Shown piece by piece: positions 1-6,286 of a DNA stretch of 10,474 nt. Under the pieces are notes generated by a model. It ran no database searches, was not told the DNA's origin, and worked only from the letters and a program-made list of their open reading frames with translations. The DNA is taken from the NCBI GenBank assembly GCA_003453735.1, contig DMNE01000420.1:19327-29800 (forward strand). The letters are read 5' to 3'. The first letter of the stretch is position 1, and each line of letters begins with the position of its first letter. The translations under genes were made by a program, and so were the position numbers. The DNA is from Nitrospiraceae bacterium. GTDB lineage: Bacteria; Nitrospirota; Thermodesulfovibrionia; Thermodesulfovibrionales; UBA9159.

Positions 1-1
1 G

Positions 2-1171
2 CTTGCGGAGCATGAAATAAAGCTGGGGGTCGAAACCCCTCCCGCAGAGCAGGGTAAGAAGACTGAGGAATTGCTCATGGACGCTGACATATTCATCAAA
101 TACGGTCTGCTTGATGAGGCGAAAGAGACTCTTGAGGATCTGAAGGTGAGAGAACCAGAGAATATCGATGTCCATCTGAAACTGAAGTCACTCTATCGGG
201 AAACAGATGACAAAGAGCAGGCAGTTACCGAATGTCTCATTCTCGCGCAACTCTATGAAAGAGCGGGCGACAGTGAAAAGAGGGACGCCGTCACAAGCGA
301 AGCAGCAGAGATAAACGCTGATGATCCGAGGCTCAGAGGGCGAGTCGCCCCGAGTGTTGAAGGGGAAACGCCGGCCGGCGTTTCAGAAGGTTTTGCATCT
401 TCCGACTTGGATGATTATAACGAAGATATCGCCGAGGCTGAATTCTATGTGCGCCAGGGTCTCTCTCAGGATGCCCTAAGAATATACCAGAAACTCCTTG
501 CCCTGTTCCCTGAAAATGACGACCTCAGAAAAAGGGTCTCATCTCTCCAGGGAGAGATGCCCGAATCCTCCAGCGGGAGGGAGGAAATCCCCGTACCAGC
601 AGAAGAAGAAGAAGAGTCCCCGTTTGAGGAGTTTACCATTTCAGAAACAGAGACAATTGAAGGACACGAGAGTGCGGCGCCGCCGTTTGATAGTGATGTG
701 CTCGATATTTTTGAAGAGTTCAAGAAGGGTTTGGAGAACGAGCTCGAGGCAGAGGATTATGAGACACATTATAATCTCGGAATTGCCTATAAGGAAATGG
801 GGCTTATCGATGATGCGATAAAAGAGTTTCAGACATCTCGGAAAGATGCTCAATACTATGTCCGTTCCATGAGCATGCTCGGTATCTGCTACATGGAGAA
901 GGGGCTTTCTCCCCTCGCGATCGACGCATTCAAACATGCCGTCAGCGGTATAGAAACTCGCGACGAGTCTTACTGGGGAGCCCGGTATGACCTTGCTAGC
1001 GCATACGAAAAAAACGGCAATCTTCAGGAAGCCTTCGAAATCTTCGGTGAGATTTACGGCCGGGATTCTCGGTTCAGGGAAGTTTCGGAGAAGCTGAATC
1101 AGCTCAAGGCAGTGATGGGAAAGGCTGAGCCGACTACAAAAGAAAAAAAGAGCAGGGTCTCTTACCTGTAA
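2..1171 (+). CDS. TPR-repeat protein, 5' end outside the window
   Basis: The reading frame is open from base 2 to a TAA at 1169-1171 with no upstream stop, so the true start lies before the window; 389 codons are visible. The product is a soluble scaffold-type protein built of tetratricopeptide-like helix pairs. Recognisable units include one near ADIFIKYGLLDEAKETL, one near AEAEFYVRQGLSQDALRIY, and a C-terminal block with YNLGIAYKEMGLIDDAI, MLGICYMEKGLSPLAIDAF and YDLASAYEKNGNLQEAF. An acidic, low-complexity linker rich in Glu, Ser and Pro separates the N- and C-terminal TPR blocks. TPR proteins bind other proteins, so it probably serves an assembly. Its neighbour 9 bases downstream is an ExeA-like ATPase, a pair often seen in secretion or pilus loci. 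No catalytic motif is visible, and the exact partner is unknown. Confidence 0.88.
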   Translation, partial: LAEHEIKLGVETPPAEQGKKTEELLMDADIFIKYGLLDEAKETLEDLKVREPENIDVHLKLKSLYRETDDKEQAVTECLILAQLYERAGDSEKRDAVTSEAAEINADDPRLRGRVAPSVEGETPAGVSEGFASSDLDDYNEDIAEAEFYVRQGLSQDALRIYQKLLALFPENDDLRKRVSSLQGEMPESSSGREEIPVPAEEEEESPFEEFTISETETIEGHESAAPPFDSDVLDIFEEFKKGLENELEAEDYETHYNLGIAYKEMGLIDDAIKEFQTSRKDAQYYVRSMSMLGICYMEKGLSPLAIDAFKHAVSGIETRDESYWGARYDLASAYEKNGNLQEAFEIFGEIYGRDSRFREVSEKLNQLKAVMGKAEPTTKEKKSRVSYL

Positions 1172-1180
1172 CAGTCATCC

Positions 1181-1999
1181 ATGGATTATCTCGAATATTA
1201 TCATCTCAGAGAACATCCCTTCTCAAATGTGGTAGATAACCGGTTTTACTATAGCAGTCCGCACCATGCGAATGCCATCGCCAAACTCAAGTATGCCATT
1301 GATACCAGGAAAGGGCTTGCTGTGGTCATCGGTGATATTGGAGCCGGCAAGACTACCCTCGCACGAAGGCTCCTTGAAGAGCTGGATGAAACGAAGTACG
1401 AAGCGACGCTCTTGGTCATCATTCACTCTTCGGTCAGTTCGGAATGGCTTTTCAAGAAATTCGCCATGCAACTCGGCATTCCCGCTGTCTCTGAGGATAA
1501 GGTCGAGTTGTTGAGCCATATTTACAAGAGGCTCGTTGAGATCAATGAAAGCGGCAAAACCGCTGTCCTTCTTATGGATGAGGTACAGATGTTGAAATCC
1601 AGGGAGATCATGGAAGAATTTCGAGGTCTCCTGAATATGGAGATGCCTGACGGCAAAATGATCAATCTTATGTTCTTCGGACTTTCCGACCTGGAAGAGG
1701 TTCTCTCCCTGGACGAGCCTTTGAAGCAAAGGGTAGCAATGAAAATTGTCCTCCGACCATTCTCTGAGGATGATACAAGGAATTATGTTAAACATCGGCT
1801 AGCGGTAGCGGGGAGCACTGATGACATTTTTCTTGATGAAGCGTTTGCAGCGATCTATAGATACTCAATCGGTATCCCTCGGCTCATTAATACAATCGGT
1901 GACAATGCCCTTCTCGAAGGATATCTCTTCAAGGCACGATATATCGATGAGAAGATTATCAAGGCTGTGGCGATCGACCTCGGTTTCACCGGGGAATAA
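1181..1999 (+). CDS. ExeA/GspA-type AAA ATPase
   Basis: This 272-residue P-loop ATPase belongs to the ExeA/GspA (AAA_22-like) group. The N-terminus has the typical YYHLREHPFSNVVDNRFYY pattern, where the bacterium-wide family shows a Y-x-x-F-G-L-x-x-x-P-F start. Walker A is GDIGAGKTT at residues 51-59 and Walker B is AVLLMDEVQ at 128-136. A likely arginine finger lies in LKQRV (Arg184), and a sensor-2-like GIPRLIN at 231-237. ExeA proteins use ATP to help assemble secretin rings or related envelope machines, often with a peptidoglycan-binding partner. This copy is short and has no peptidoglycan-binding or membrane segment, so the TPR protein just upstream may supply the docking function. The ATG at 1181 follows the TPR stop by 9 bases, with no clear Shine-Dalgarno sequence, so coupling is likely. 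The 3' end overlaps the convergent lipoprotein gene by 14 bases. Confidence 0.85.
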   Translation: MDYLEYYHLREHPFSNVVDNRFYYSSPHHANAIAKLKYAIDTRKGLAVVIGDIGAGKTTLARRLLEELDETKYEATLLVIIHSSVSSEWLFKKFAMQLGIPAVSEDKVELLSHIYKRLVEINESGKTAVLLMDEVQMLKSREIMEEFRGLLNMEMPDGKMINLMFFGLSDLEEVLSLDEPLKQRVAMKIVLRPFSEDDTRNYVKHRLAVAGSTDDIFLDEAFAAIYRYSIGIPRLINTIGDNALLEGYLFKARYIDEKIIKAVAIDLGFTGE

Positions 2000-2654
2000 C
2001 GGTGAGGGTCTTGATCCTCAGGTTTACGGAATACCGGGAAAGTCCTATTCGCATCTTTGATGGAAACCAAAGGCCTCCGATCTGGTCAGGTTCTTCGTAG
2101 AGGATATTCAGTTCTTTTCCGTCTTCCAATTGTATAATCTGTTTGTCCGGCAAGAGCGTTCTCTTGTCCAAGAAAAGCCTTCTCCACGAATTCGAGAGCC
2201 GGTACGTCTTCTCAGTCTCTTGTATATCATAGTCCTTGATAGACCACCAGAAAAAGCTGTTTCTGATTCCGTCTACGAGCATGTCGATCCGGTTTCTGTC
2301 CATTGGAGGGTCGCTTTTCGTTATCGTTTCGTTCGATATCACCTCCGCCACAAGAAACCCGAGTGAGTAAATCCTGAGGGTAAGGGCATCCGAGGTAAGA
2401 TGAAGCACCGCATCGCCCCTGATAACGCCTCCGTCCCGTTCAAATTCTATGGAAAAGGTCGATCGGATCGATTCGACATTGTCCCTTTTTGCCAGCTCCT
2501 CCCTCGGGTCGACACCCTCATAAATAGGAATTTCGATTCTCTTTGTGGAACAGGACAGAAGGAGGGAAAAAAGACAACAGAGAATACAGAATAAAACCCA
2601 CTCCTCTGCCCCTTGTCTTTTGCCTCTAGACAAAAACAACTTCGAGAAACTCAT
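1986..2654 (-). CDS. lipoprotein with LolA/LolB/DUF4292-like layout
   Basis: This is a 222-residue envelope lipoprotein. From the ATG at 2654 it has a basic N-region, a hydrophobic stretch (VLFCILCCLFSLLLSC) and a lipobox L-L-S-C with Cys35 as the lipidated residue. The mature part has alternating hydrophobic strands such as IRGDAVLHL and LTLRIYSLGFLVAEVIS and a late GLWFPSKMRI. This resembles the half-barrel fold of LolA/LolB and DUF4292 proteins, but the family call is an inference from layout. The start overlaps the 3' end of radA by 29 bases, so it is translated from the same message. An in-frame TTG at 2681 would lengthen it by 9 residues; ATG is preferred because it gives a shorter N-region, although neither has a clear ribosome site. 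It is the last gene of the rodZ-thiD-radA cluster. Role in lipid or lipoprotein handling is possible but unproven. Confidence 0.72.
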   Translation of the reverse strand: MSFSKLFLSRGKRQGAEEWVLFCILCCLFSLLLSCSTKRIEIPIYEGVDPREELAKRDNVESIRSTFSIEFERDGGVIRGDAVLHLTSDALTLRIYSLGFLVAEVISNETITKSDPPMDRNRIDMLVDGIRNSFFWWSIKDYDIQETEKTYRLSNSWRRLFLDKRTLLPDKQIIQLEDGKELNILYEEPDQIGGLWFPSKMRIGLSRYSVNLRIKTLTVIPR

Positions 2655-3987
2655 CAACACTGTTGACGCCGAGAATCTCAAAACCGGCCCTCTCCTTCAC
2701 CTTATCTGCATTTGTCCTGGGGATTACTCCCCGCTGAAATCCGATCTTTGACGCCTCTTTAATCCTTGCGTCAACTTGATTTACCGCTCTTATTTCCCCC
2801 GACAGGCCGACTTCACCAAAAACCACCGTCTTGGAATCAACGGGGGTCTCCCTGAAGGATGAGGCTATAGACGCTATTATACCAAGGTCGACAGCCGGCT
2901 CCACAATCTTTATTCCTCCCACGACATTGATAAATATGTCCATGCCGCCAAGATGCATTCCTGCAATCTTCTCCATAACCGCGACCAGAAGATTCACCCG
3001 GTTAAAATCGACGCCCATGCATGTCCTTCTCGGCATACCAAAGGTCGTTGGTGAAACCAATGCCTGCAGTTCAATGAGGAGAGGCCTTGTTCCCTCGATG
3101 CATGCAACGACAGTAGAGCCGGCTCCATCTTGAGCTTTTTCCGAAAGAAAAAGTTCAGACGGGTTTTCGATATCGATGAGTCCGGCATCGGTCATACCAA
3201 AAACACCGATCTCATTGGTGGAACCAAACCGGTTTTTTACGGTGCGTAATACCCTGAATGAATGCCCTCTATCCCCCTCAAAGTACAGCACTGTGTCGAC
3301 GATATGTTCGAGGACACGGGGGCCCGCTATAGCTCCTTCCTTCGTGACATGCCCTATGATGAACAGTGAAATCCCGGACCGCTTAGCAAATGATACCAGC
3401 CTGGCAGCGCATTCCCTGACCTGGCCCACAGACCCCGGAGCCGAAGTAAGCTCTTCGGTATACAGCGTCTGTATGGAGTCTATAATAACTGCGCTCGGTG
3501 ACACACCAGCTACCGCACCAATGATGCCTTCGAGATTGGTCTCAGCGAGTAAAATGATCTTATCGGAGTTTATTGATAACCTCTCCGCCCTGAGCTTTAT
3601 CTGCTCCGGCGATTCCTCACCCGATACATACAGCACGCTCCCTGAACGCTCGGAGAAGTTCAATGCAGCTTGAAGAAGGAGGGTCGACTTCCCAATTCCG
3701 GGGTCACCTCCCACAAGGATCACAGAGCCTTCAACGACACCCCCACCGAGGGTTCTGTCAAGTTCTTTAATACCGGTGAGCATTCTGTTATCCCTGCCAC
3801 CGGAGACAGCGCTCAGGGGTTGGGGCTGCGACAGAGCACGGACTGTGTGCCCCTCTCGATGTGCTCCGCCAAAGGATTTTTCCTCAACCATAGTATTCCA
3901 TGCGTCACAGTCAGGGCATTTCCCAAGCCATTTCGGGCTGGCATAGCCGCACGCCTGGCATTGATAGAAGGTCTTTATCTTAGACAT
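2626..3987 (-). CDS. radA: DNA repair protein RadA (Sms)
   Basis: This is a full-length 453-residue RadA, a RecA-related hexameric motor that extends D-loops and promotes branch migration during recombinational repair in the cytoplasm. Domains run in the usual order. An N-terminal four-cysteine zinc finger has Cys10, Cys13, Cys24 and Cys27. Walker A is GGDPGIGKST near residues 93-102, and a Walker B-like AVIIDSIQT near 166-174. The RadA-specific KNRFG motif is at 251-255, and the C-terminal Lon-protease-like domain spans about 290-453 (with MGVDFNRVNLL and GEVGLSGEIRAV). All key motifs appear intact. The ATG at 3987 shares one base with the TAA of thiD (TAATG), a classic coupling junction, and its 3' end overlaps the lipoprotein gene. 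Identity is secure. Confidence 0.97.
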   Translation of the reverse strand: MSKIKTFYQCQACGYASPKWLGKCPDCDAWNTMVEEKSFGGAHREGHTVRALSQPQPLSAVSGGRDNRMLTGIKELDRTLGGGVVEGSVILVGGDPGIGKSTLLLQAALNFSERSGSVLYVSGEESPEQIKLRAERLSINSDKIILLAETNLEGIIGAVAGVSPSAVIIDSIQTLYTEELTSAPGSVGQVRECAARLVSFAKRSGISLFIIGHVTKEGAIAGPRVLEHIVDTVLYFEGDRGHSFRVLRTVKNRFGSTNEIGVFGMTDAGLIDIENPSELFLSEKAQDGAGSTVVACIEGTRPLLIELQALVSPTTFGMPRRTCMGVDFNRVNLLVAVMEKIAGMHLGGMDIFINVVGGIKIVEPAVDLGIIASIASSFRETPVDSKTVVFGEVGLSGEIRAVNQVDARIKEASKIGFQRGVIPRTNADKVKERAGFEILGVNSVDEFLEVVFV

Positions 3988-4760
3988 TACAGATTCAGCA
4001 GTCCCATGCCTTTACCAAGATGGTGGGCTTTCCGTATCGCCCCTGTTACAAATTCCTTAGCCCTCCTGACAGAATCGAGAGGGGGATGGCCGATGGCAAG
4101 AGAAGCCGCAATGGCAGCCGAGAACGCACACCCTGTTCCATGATACTCGCCACTAATCTTTTCGGATTCTATCTCATGGAAATCGTTTCCGTCATAGTAC
4201 ATATCCAATGTCACCCTTTCAAGATGGCCTCCGGTGATCACCACGACCTCGGGACCCATCTTTTTCAAGACGATGGCAGCATCCTGCATGCTTGCTTCGT
4301 CTTCTATGTTCATTCCGGTAAAGACCGATGCCTCGTAAATATTTGGTGTAATCACCCTAGACAACGGAAAAAGGATTTCTCTGATTTTGTCGAGGGTTCC
4401 CTCATCAACAAGGCTTATTCCTGTTGAGGAGACCGTGACCGGATCAAGGACGAAATTGGTAAGGGAAAAAGCCTTTATTTTCTCGGCAATCACCTCAACC
4501 GCCCAGCCGCTATACATCATGCCTGCCTTCAGGGCATCAGGTCTTATGTCGCGTAAAAGTACATCTATCTGCCTTGTAAAGAAGCCTTTCTCGACGGGAA
4601 GAATCGCTTCGACACCGGATGTGTTCTGCGCCGTAAGAGCTGCAGGAACAGAAAGACCGTGGACCCCAAATGTTTTGAATACCTTAAGGTCCCCCTGGAG
4701 TCCTGCGCCACCGGAAGGATCTGAGCCCCCTATGGTTAAGACTGACTTCATTTGATTCAC
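3987..4760 (-). CDS. thiD: hydroxymethylpyrimidine/phosphomethylpyrimidine kinase ThiD
   Basis: ThiD phosphorylates 4-amino-5-hydroxymethyl-2-methylpyrimidine and then its monophosphate to the diphosphate used for thiamine synthesis. The 257-residue length and ribokinase-like motifs fit: an N-terminal GGSDPSGGAGLQGDLK substrate-binding segment, a central FVLDPVTVSSTG, ITPNIYEA, and the C-terminal anion-hole motif HGTGCAFSAAIA with the conserved GTGC cysteine. The start chosen is GTG at 4760 because an AAAGGA ribosome site lies 8 bases upstream; the more family-like ATG three codons later (4751) would have 17-base spacing. No TPP riboswitch is visible upstream. The gene sits between the small frameshifted ORF and radA and is joined to radA by a one-base stop/start overlap. 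No other thiamine genes are in the window, so its expression here looks tied to housekeeping genes. Confidence 0.95.
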   Translation of the reverse strand: MNQMKSVLTIGGSDPSGGAGLQGDLKVFKTFGVHGLSVPAALTAQNTSGVEAILPVEKGFFTRQIDVLLRDIRPDALKAGMMYSGWAVEVIAEKIKAFSLTNFVLDPVTVSSTGISLVDEGTLDKIREILFPLSRVITPNIYEASVFTGMNIEDEASMQDAAIVLKKMGPEVVVITGGHLERVTLDMYYDGNDFHEIESEKISGEYHGTGCAFSAAIAASLAIGHPPLDSVRRAKEFVTGAIRKAHHLGKGMGLLNL

Positions 4761-4819
4761 TTATTTATTCCTTTGTTGTTATAACCAGCTCCGGAAAGAT
4801 GCACAATCCATTCATTCAT
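4757..4819 (-). CDS. possible 20-residue coupling mini-ORF before thiD
   Basis: The reading frame is ATG 4819-4817 to TGA 4759-4757, giving MNEWIVHLSGAGYNNKGINK. Its ATG overlaps the TGA of the upstream small ORF as ATGA, and its own TGA overlaps the GTG of thiD as GTGA. Both are typical translational-coupling junctions. There is no homology evidence for the peptide, and the start lies in an ATGA repeat, so the frame could be chance. If translated, it would carry ribosomes from the rodZ side to thiD rather than act as a protein. Confidence 0.22.
   Translation of the reverse strand: MNEWIVHLSGAGYNNKGINK
4769..4774 (-). promoter_or_regulatory. ribosome-binding site selecting the GTG start of thiD
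   Basis: AAAGGA on the minus strand lies 8 bases before GTG 4760. This spacing suits GTG better than the ATG at 4751. Confidence 0.5.
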
Positions 4820-4827
4820 TCATTCAT
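4810..4827. repeat. tetranucleotide tandem repeat (ATTC/ATGA class), about 4 copies
   Basis: Four consecutive ATGA units on the minus strand (ATTC on plus), followed by a fifth imperfect unit ATGG. The array contains the stop of the small ORF and several possible ATG starts, and lies about 50 bases before the thiD start. Confidence 0.85.
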
Positions 4828-5042
4828 CATCCTCCTGCCATCTTCCGGATTGTGAAGCACAGCACCTTTTAAATCGTTATACCGTCTTGCCATCTTTTTA
4901 TCAAACCCTGTTACCTTCGTATCAAGGAGTTTTAGTTCCCTCTCCATATCTCGAAATATCATCAGAGACTTCTTGTACTTCTCTTTATCGGTCTTGATGG
5001 AGAAATCCCCGATGGCCTTCCACTTCGGGAAAACAAAGACAT
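4816..5042 (-). pseudogene. small ORF between rodZ and thiD with an apparent one-base frameshift
   Basis: An ATG at 5042 sits 6 bases after the rodZ stop and reads MSLFSR before leaving a sensible frame. One frame over, an uninterrupted lysine/glutamate-rich stretch runs from KWKAIGDFSIKTDKEKY to LHNPEDGRRMMNE and ends at TGA 4818-4816. Adding one base near 5020-5030 would join the halves into a roughly 75-residue protein starting MSLFSRKWKAIG. The long frame has no ATG, GTG or TTG of its own until ATG 4962, which would leave only 48 residues. I do not recognise a family; the composition suggests a charged helical protein. Alternatives are a recent mutation, a sequencing or assembly error, or translation of only the 48-residue part. 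The start position right after rodZ and the ATGA junction with the downstream mini-ORF argue that it was a real operon member. Confidence 0.45.
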
Positions 5043-5048
5043 GAAGAT

Positions 5049-5810
5049 TTACCGTATTTCTTCGGACAATGGCTGCCGGGATTCCGCCGCCGGCAGTCTG
5101 AGCCGTATGACCTGCCCCTTTTCTCCTAAGATTCCCATGTCTTTACCGTTCAACGTCACACTTGTCCCCCCTGCATTTCCCAGTTTGAGATCGAATCCTC
5201 TTTGTGATGTCCATTCTTTTGACTCGCCTGGCTGCAGGAGCACCTCTTCGGTCTTTCCCTCATCCATGGTGATGCGTAGCCATGCAGTGTCTTTAGCAGT
5301 AACACGAACCGTATATTTCTCCTCTTCAGTCGAAGGAGAAGTCGTATCTTCGTTATGAGAAATCAGCGGTGCTGGCATCCCTGTGACTGTATTTTCGTTC
5401 TGAGGGGCAACAGGGGCAGGCACACCGGCAACACCACTCCGCTCAGGTCGCGAAATCTTAGTCCTTGGAAATGCGACAAAAAGGATGATAACAAGCGCAA
5501 TCAGCACTGGCACCAAAAAGAAGGTTTTCGGGAAAAGAATTGTTTTCTTTGGAGAGCAGGGTTCCGGCTGAATCCCCCTCACAAGCGTAATCTGGGTTAG
5601 TAATTCCTCAACAAGAGGCTCCGGATCCAAGCCGAGGAATCTCCCGTATGTCCTTACATACCCCTTGGTATACACCTCGGGGGGCAGTTTCTTGATGTCG
5701 TTATCCTCAATCGCCTTCAGATACTCATGCCGTATCCTCAAAGTGTGGGAGATCTCCCTGAGGTCGAGCCCCAATTCTTCACGCCTCTTCCTTAATAATT
5801 CTCCCGTCAA
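5049..5810 (-). CDS. rodZ: RodZ-like protein: HTH, one membrane segment, DUF4115-type C-terminal domain
   Basis: RodZ proteins are inner-membrane proteins that link the MreB cytoskeleton to the cell-wall elongation machine. The 253-residue product shows the expected order. A cytoplasmic Xre-like helix-turn-helix domain covers residues 1-70 (GELLRKRREELGLDLREIS, LRIRHEYLKAIEDND, LPPEVYTKGYVRTYGRFLG). One hydrophobic segment lies near 94-115. A Pro-rich linker follows, then a beta-rich DUF4115-like domain near 163-240 (VTAKDTAWLRITMDEGK, LLQPGESKEW, NAGGTSVTLNGKDMG). The start is TTG 5810; TAA directly precedes it in frame and the next residues match the usual family N-terminus. A weak AGGA lies about 10 bases upstream. 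The linker contains a 15-residue tandem duplication. No mreB is in the window, so rodZ is assigned by domain layout only; in some bacteria this architecture is annotated simply as an HTH membrane regulator. Confidence 0.85.
   Translation of the reverse strand: MTGELLRKRREELGLDLREISHTLRIRHEYLKAIEDNDIKKLPPEVYTKGYVRTYGRFLGLDPEPLVEELLTQITLVRGIQPEPCSPKKTILFPKTFFLVPVLIALVIILFVAFPRTKISRPERSGVAGVPAPVAPQNENTVTGMPAPLISHNEDTTSPSTEEEKYTVRVTAKDTAWLRITMDEGKTEEVLLQPGESKEWTSQRGFDLKLGNAGGTSVTLNGKDMGILGEKGQVIRLRLPAAESRQPLSEEIR
5337..5426 (-). repeat. two-copy 15-residue tandem repeat in the RodZ-like linker
   Basis: Residues 129-143 (GVPAPVAPQNENTVT) and 144-158 (GMPAPLISHNEDTTS) align without gaps, sharing G-x-P-A-P-x4-N-E-x-T. 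Codons have diverged, so this is an old duplication rather than a slippage product. Confidence 0.65.
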
Positions 5811-6103
5811 TTACCGATCATCCTATACATTTACGATAGTTACTACTCCAACCCCGCTCTTGAAGCGACCAGGCGACTCAGGAAACTCCTTGGGCTTTGT
5901 AAGCGCAGTCGATAATCTGCCATGCCCAGAGGCAGAACCACTTCATCACCCCCAACAGTTCTTGTTTGTGAGGGGTGCAGCCACCCAGAGCGGGTGTCGG
6001 CACAGTGTCCGCACGTTGGCCGCTTCCATCTGTCCCGACTTGATAAGAGCCGCAGTCTTCGCCCTGAGGTTTTCAGTGGATATATCCTTAGAGGTTCCAC
6101 GTT
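5811..6103 (-). other. candidate structured leader or small RNA upstream of rodZ
   Basis: About 290 bases lie between the predicted transcription start and the rodZ TTG. Three short hairpins stand side by side: CTGCC/GGCAG arms at 5917-5921 and 5931-5935; CACCCC/GGGGTG at 5947-5952 and 5972-5977 with an inner AACA/TGTT pairing; and CACCC/GGGTG at 5982-5986 and 5992-5996. Next to them is an 11-base-period near repeat (GTGTCGGCAC at 5994, GTGTCCGCAC at 6005). No minus-strand frame has a credible start and length. It matches no riboswitch, RNase P, tmRNA or SRP RNA motif that I could recognise by eye. It could be a regulatory leader, a separate small RNA, or merely decayed sequence. Confidence 0.33.
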
Positions 6104-6108
6104 GTACA

Positions 6109-6114
6109 ATTATA
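6109..6114 (-). promoter_or_regulatory. extended -10 promoter for the rodZ transcript
   Basis: On the minus strand the sequence TGGTATAAT gives a perfect TATAAT with an upstream TGn extension. A convincing -35 hexamer at 16-18 bases is absent, which extended -10 promoters tolerate. Transcription would begin near 6102 and run toward rodZ. Confidence 0.5.
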
Positions 6115-6169
6115 CCATGAGCGGGTCAGAATGCGGTAAGAACAGGGGGAGTTATTACGTGACAGTATA

Positions 6170-6286
6170 TCACCTTATGCGGCTATATCCTGTAACACCC
6201 GGAACCGTGAGAATCTCACATCCGGCATAGACTCCAAGGCCCTTTGTTAGGTCAACGGCGGAGACGAGGGCACCATCTATGGAATA
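6170..6286 (-). pseudogene. apgM: remnant of archaeal-type phosphoglycerate mutase (apgM)
   Basis: Between TAA 6289-6287 and TGA 6172-6170 the minus strand reads YSIDGALVSAVDLTKGLG followed by VYAGCEILTVPGVTGYSRIR. This matches, from memory, the conserved C-terminal-half block of the cofactor-independent, alkaline-phosphatase-fold phosphoglycerate mutases (pattern ISAVDL-x-KG-x-G-x-YAG, then V-x-G-x-TGY, normally followed by DTNY). That enzyme interconverts 3- and 2-phosphoglycerate in glycolysis and gluconeogenesis. Only about 35 codons are left: the metal-binding N-terminus and the C-terminus with its PDHPTP motif were not found nearby in any minus frame, and stops bracket the fragment. It appears to be the relic of a deleted or decayed gene that once stood in the same orientation as rodZ. 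Confidence 0.62.

Noticed and set aside
1223..1795. Minus-strand frame of 190 codons opposite the ExeA-like gene.
   Set aside because: Antisense shadow of a gene with clear Walker motifs; no recognisable domain.
6030..6060. Minus-strand GGAAGCGGCCAA, resembling the conserved SRP RNA core.
   Set aside because: Flanking bases cannot form the SRP domain IV stem with its conserved internal loops.
5843..6109. Minus-strand frame with GMADY, reminiscent of the apgM N-terminus.
   Set aside because: It lies downstream of the apgM C-terminal-half relic, so the order is wrong, and the following residues do not match the family; likely coincidence.
5960..6114. Minus-strand frame with TSKDISTENLRAKTAALIKSG, suggesting a small protein.
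   Set aside because: No ATG, GTG or TTG before an internal Met, and two consecutive TGA stops after it; treated as leader sequence.
6199..6225. Hairpin CCGGA...GTGAG/CTCAC...TCCGG considered as a terminator or operator.
   Set aside because: No T-run, and it coincides with codons of the apgM relic, so it is probably incidental.
5922..6230. Plus-strand frame beginning MPRGRTTSSPPTV, about 102 codons.
   Set aside because: No ribosome site, Arg/Ser-rich shadow-like composition, opposite the rodZ leader and the apgM relic; no domain recognised.
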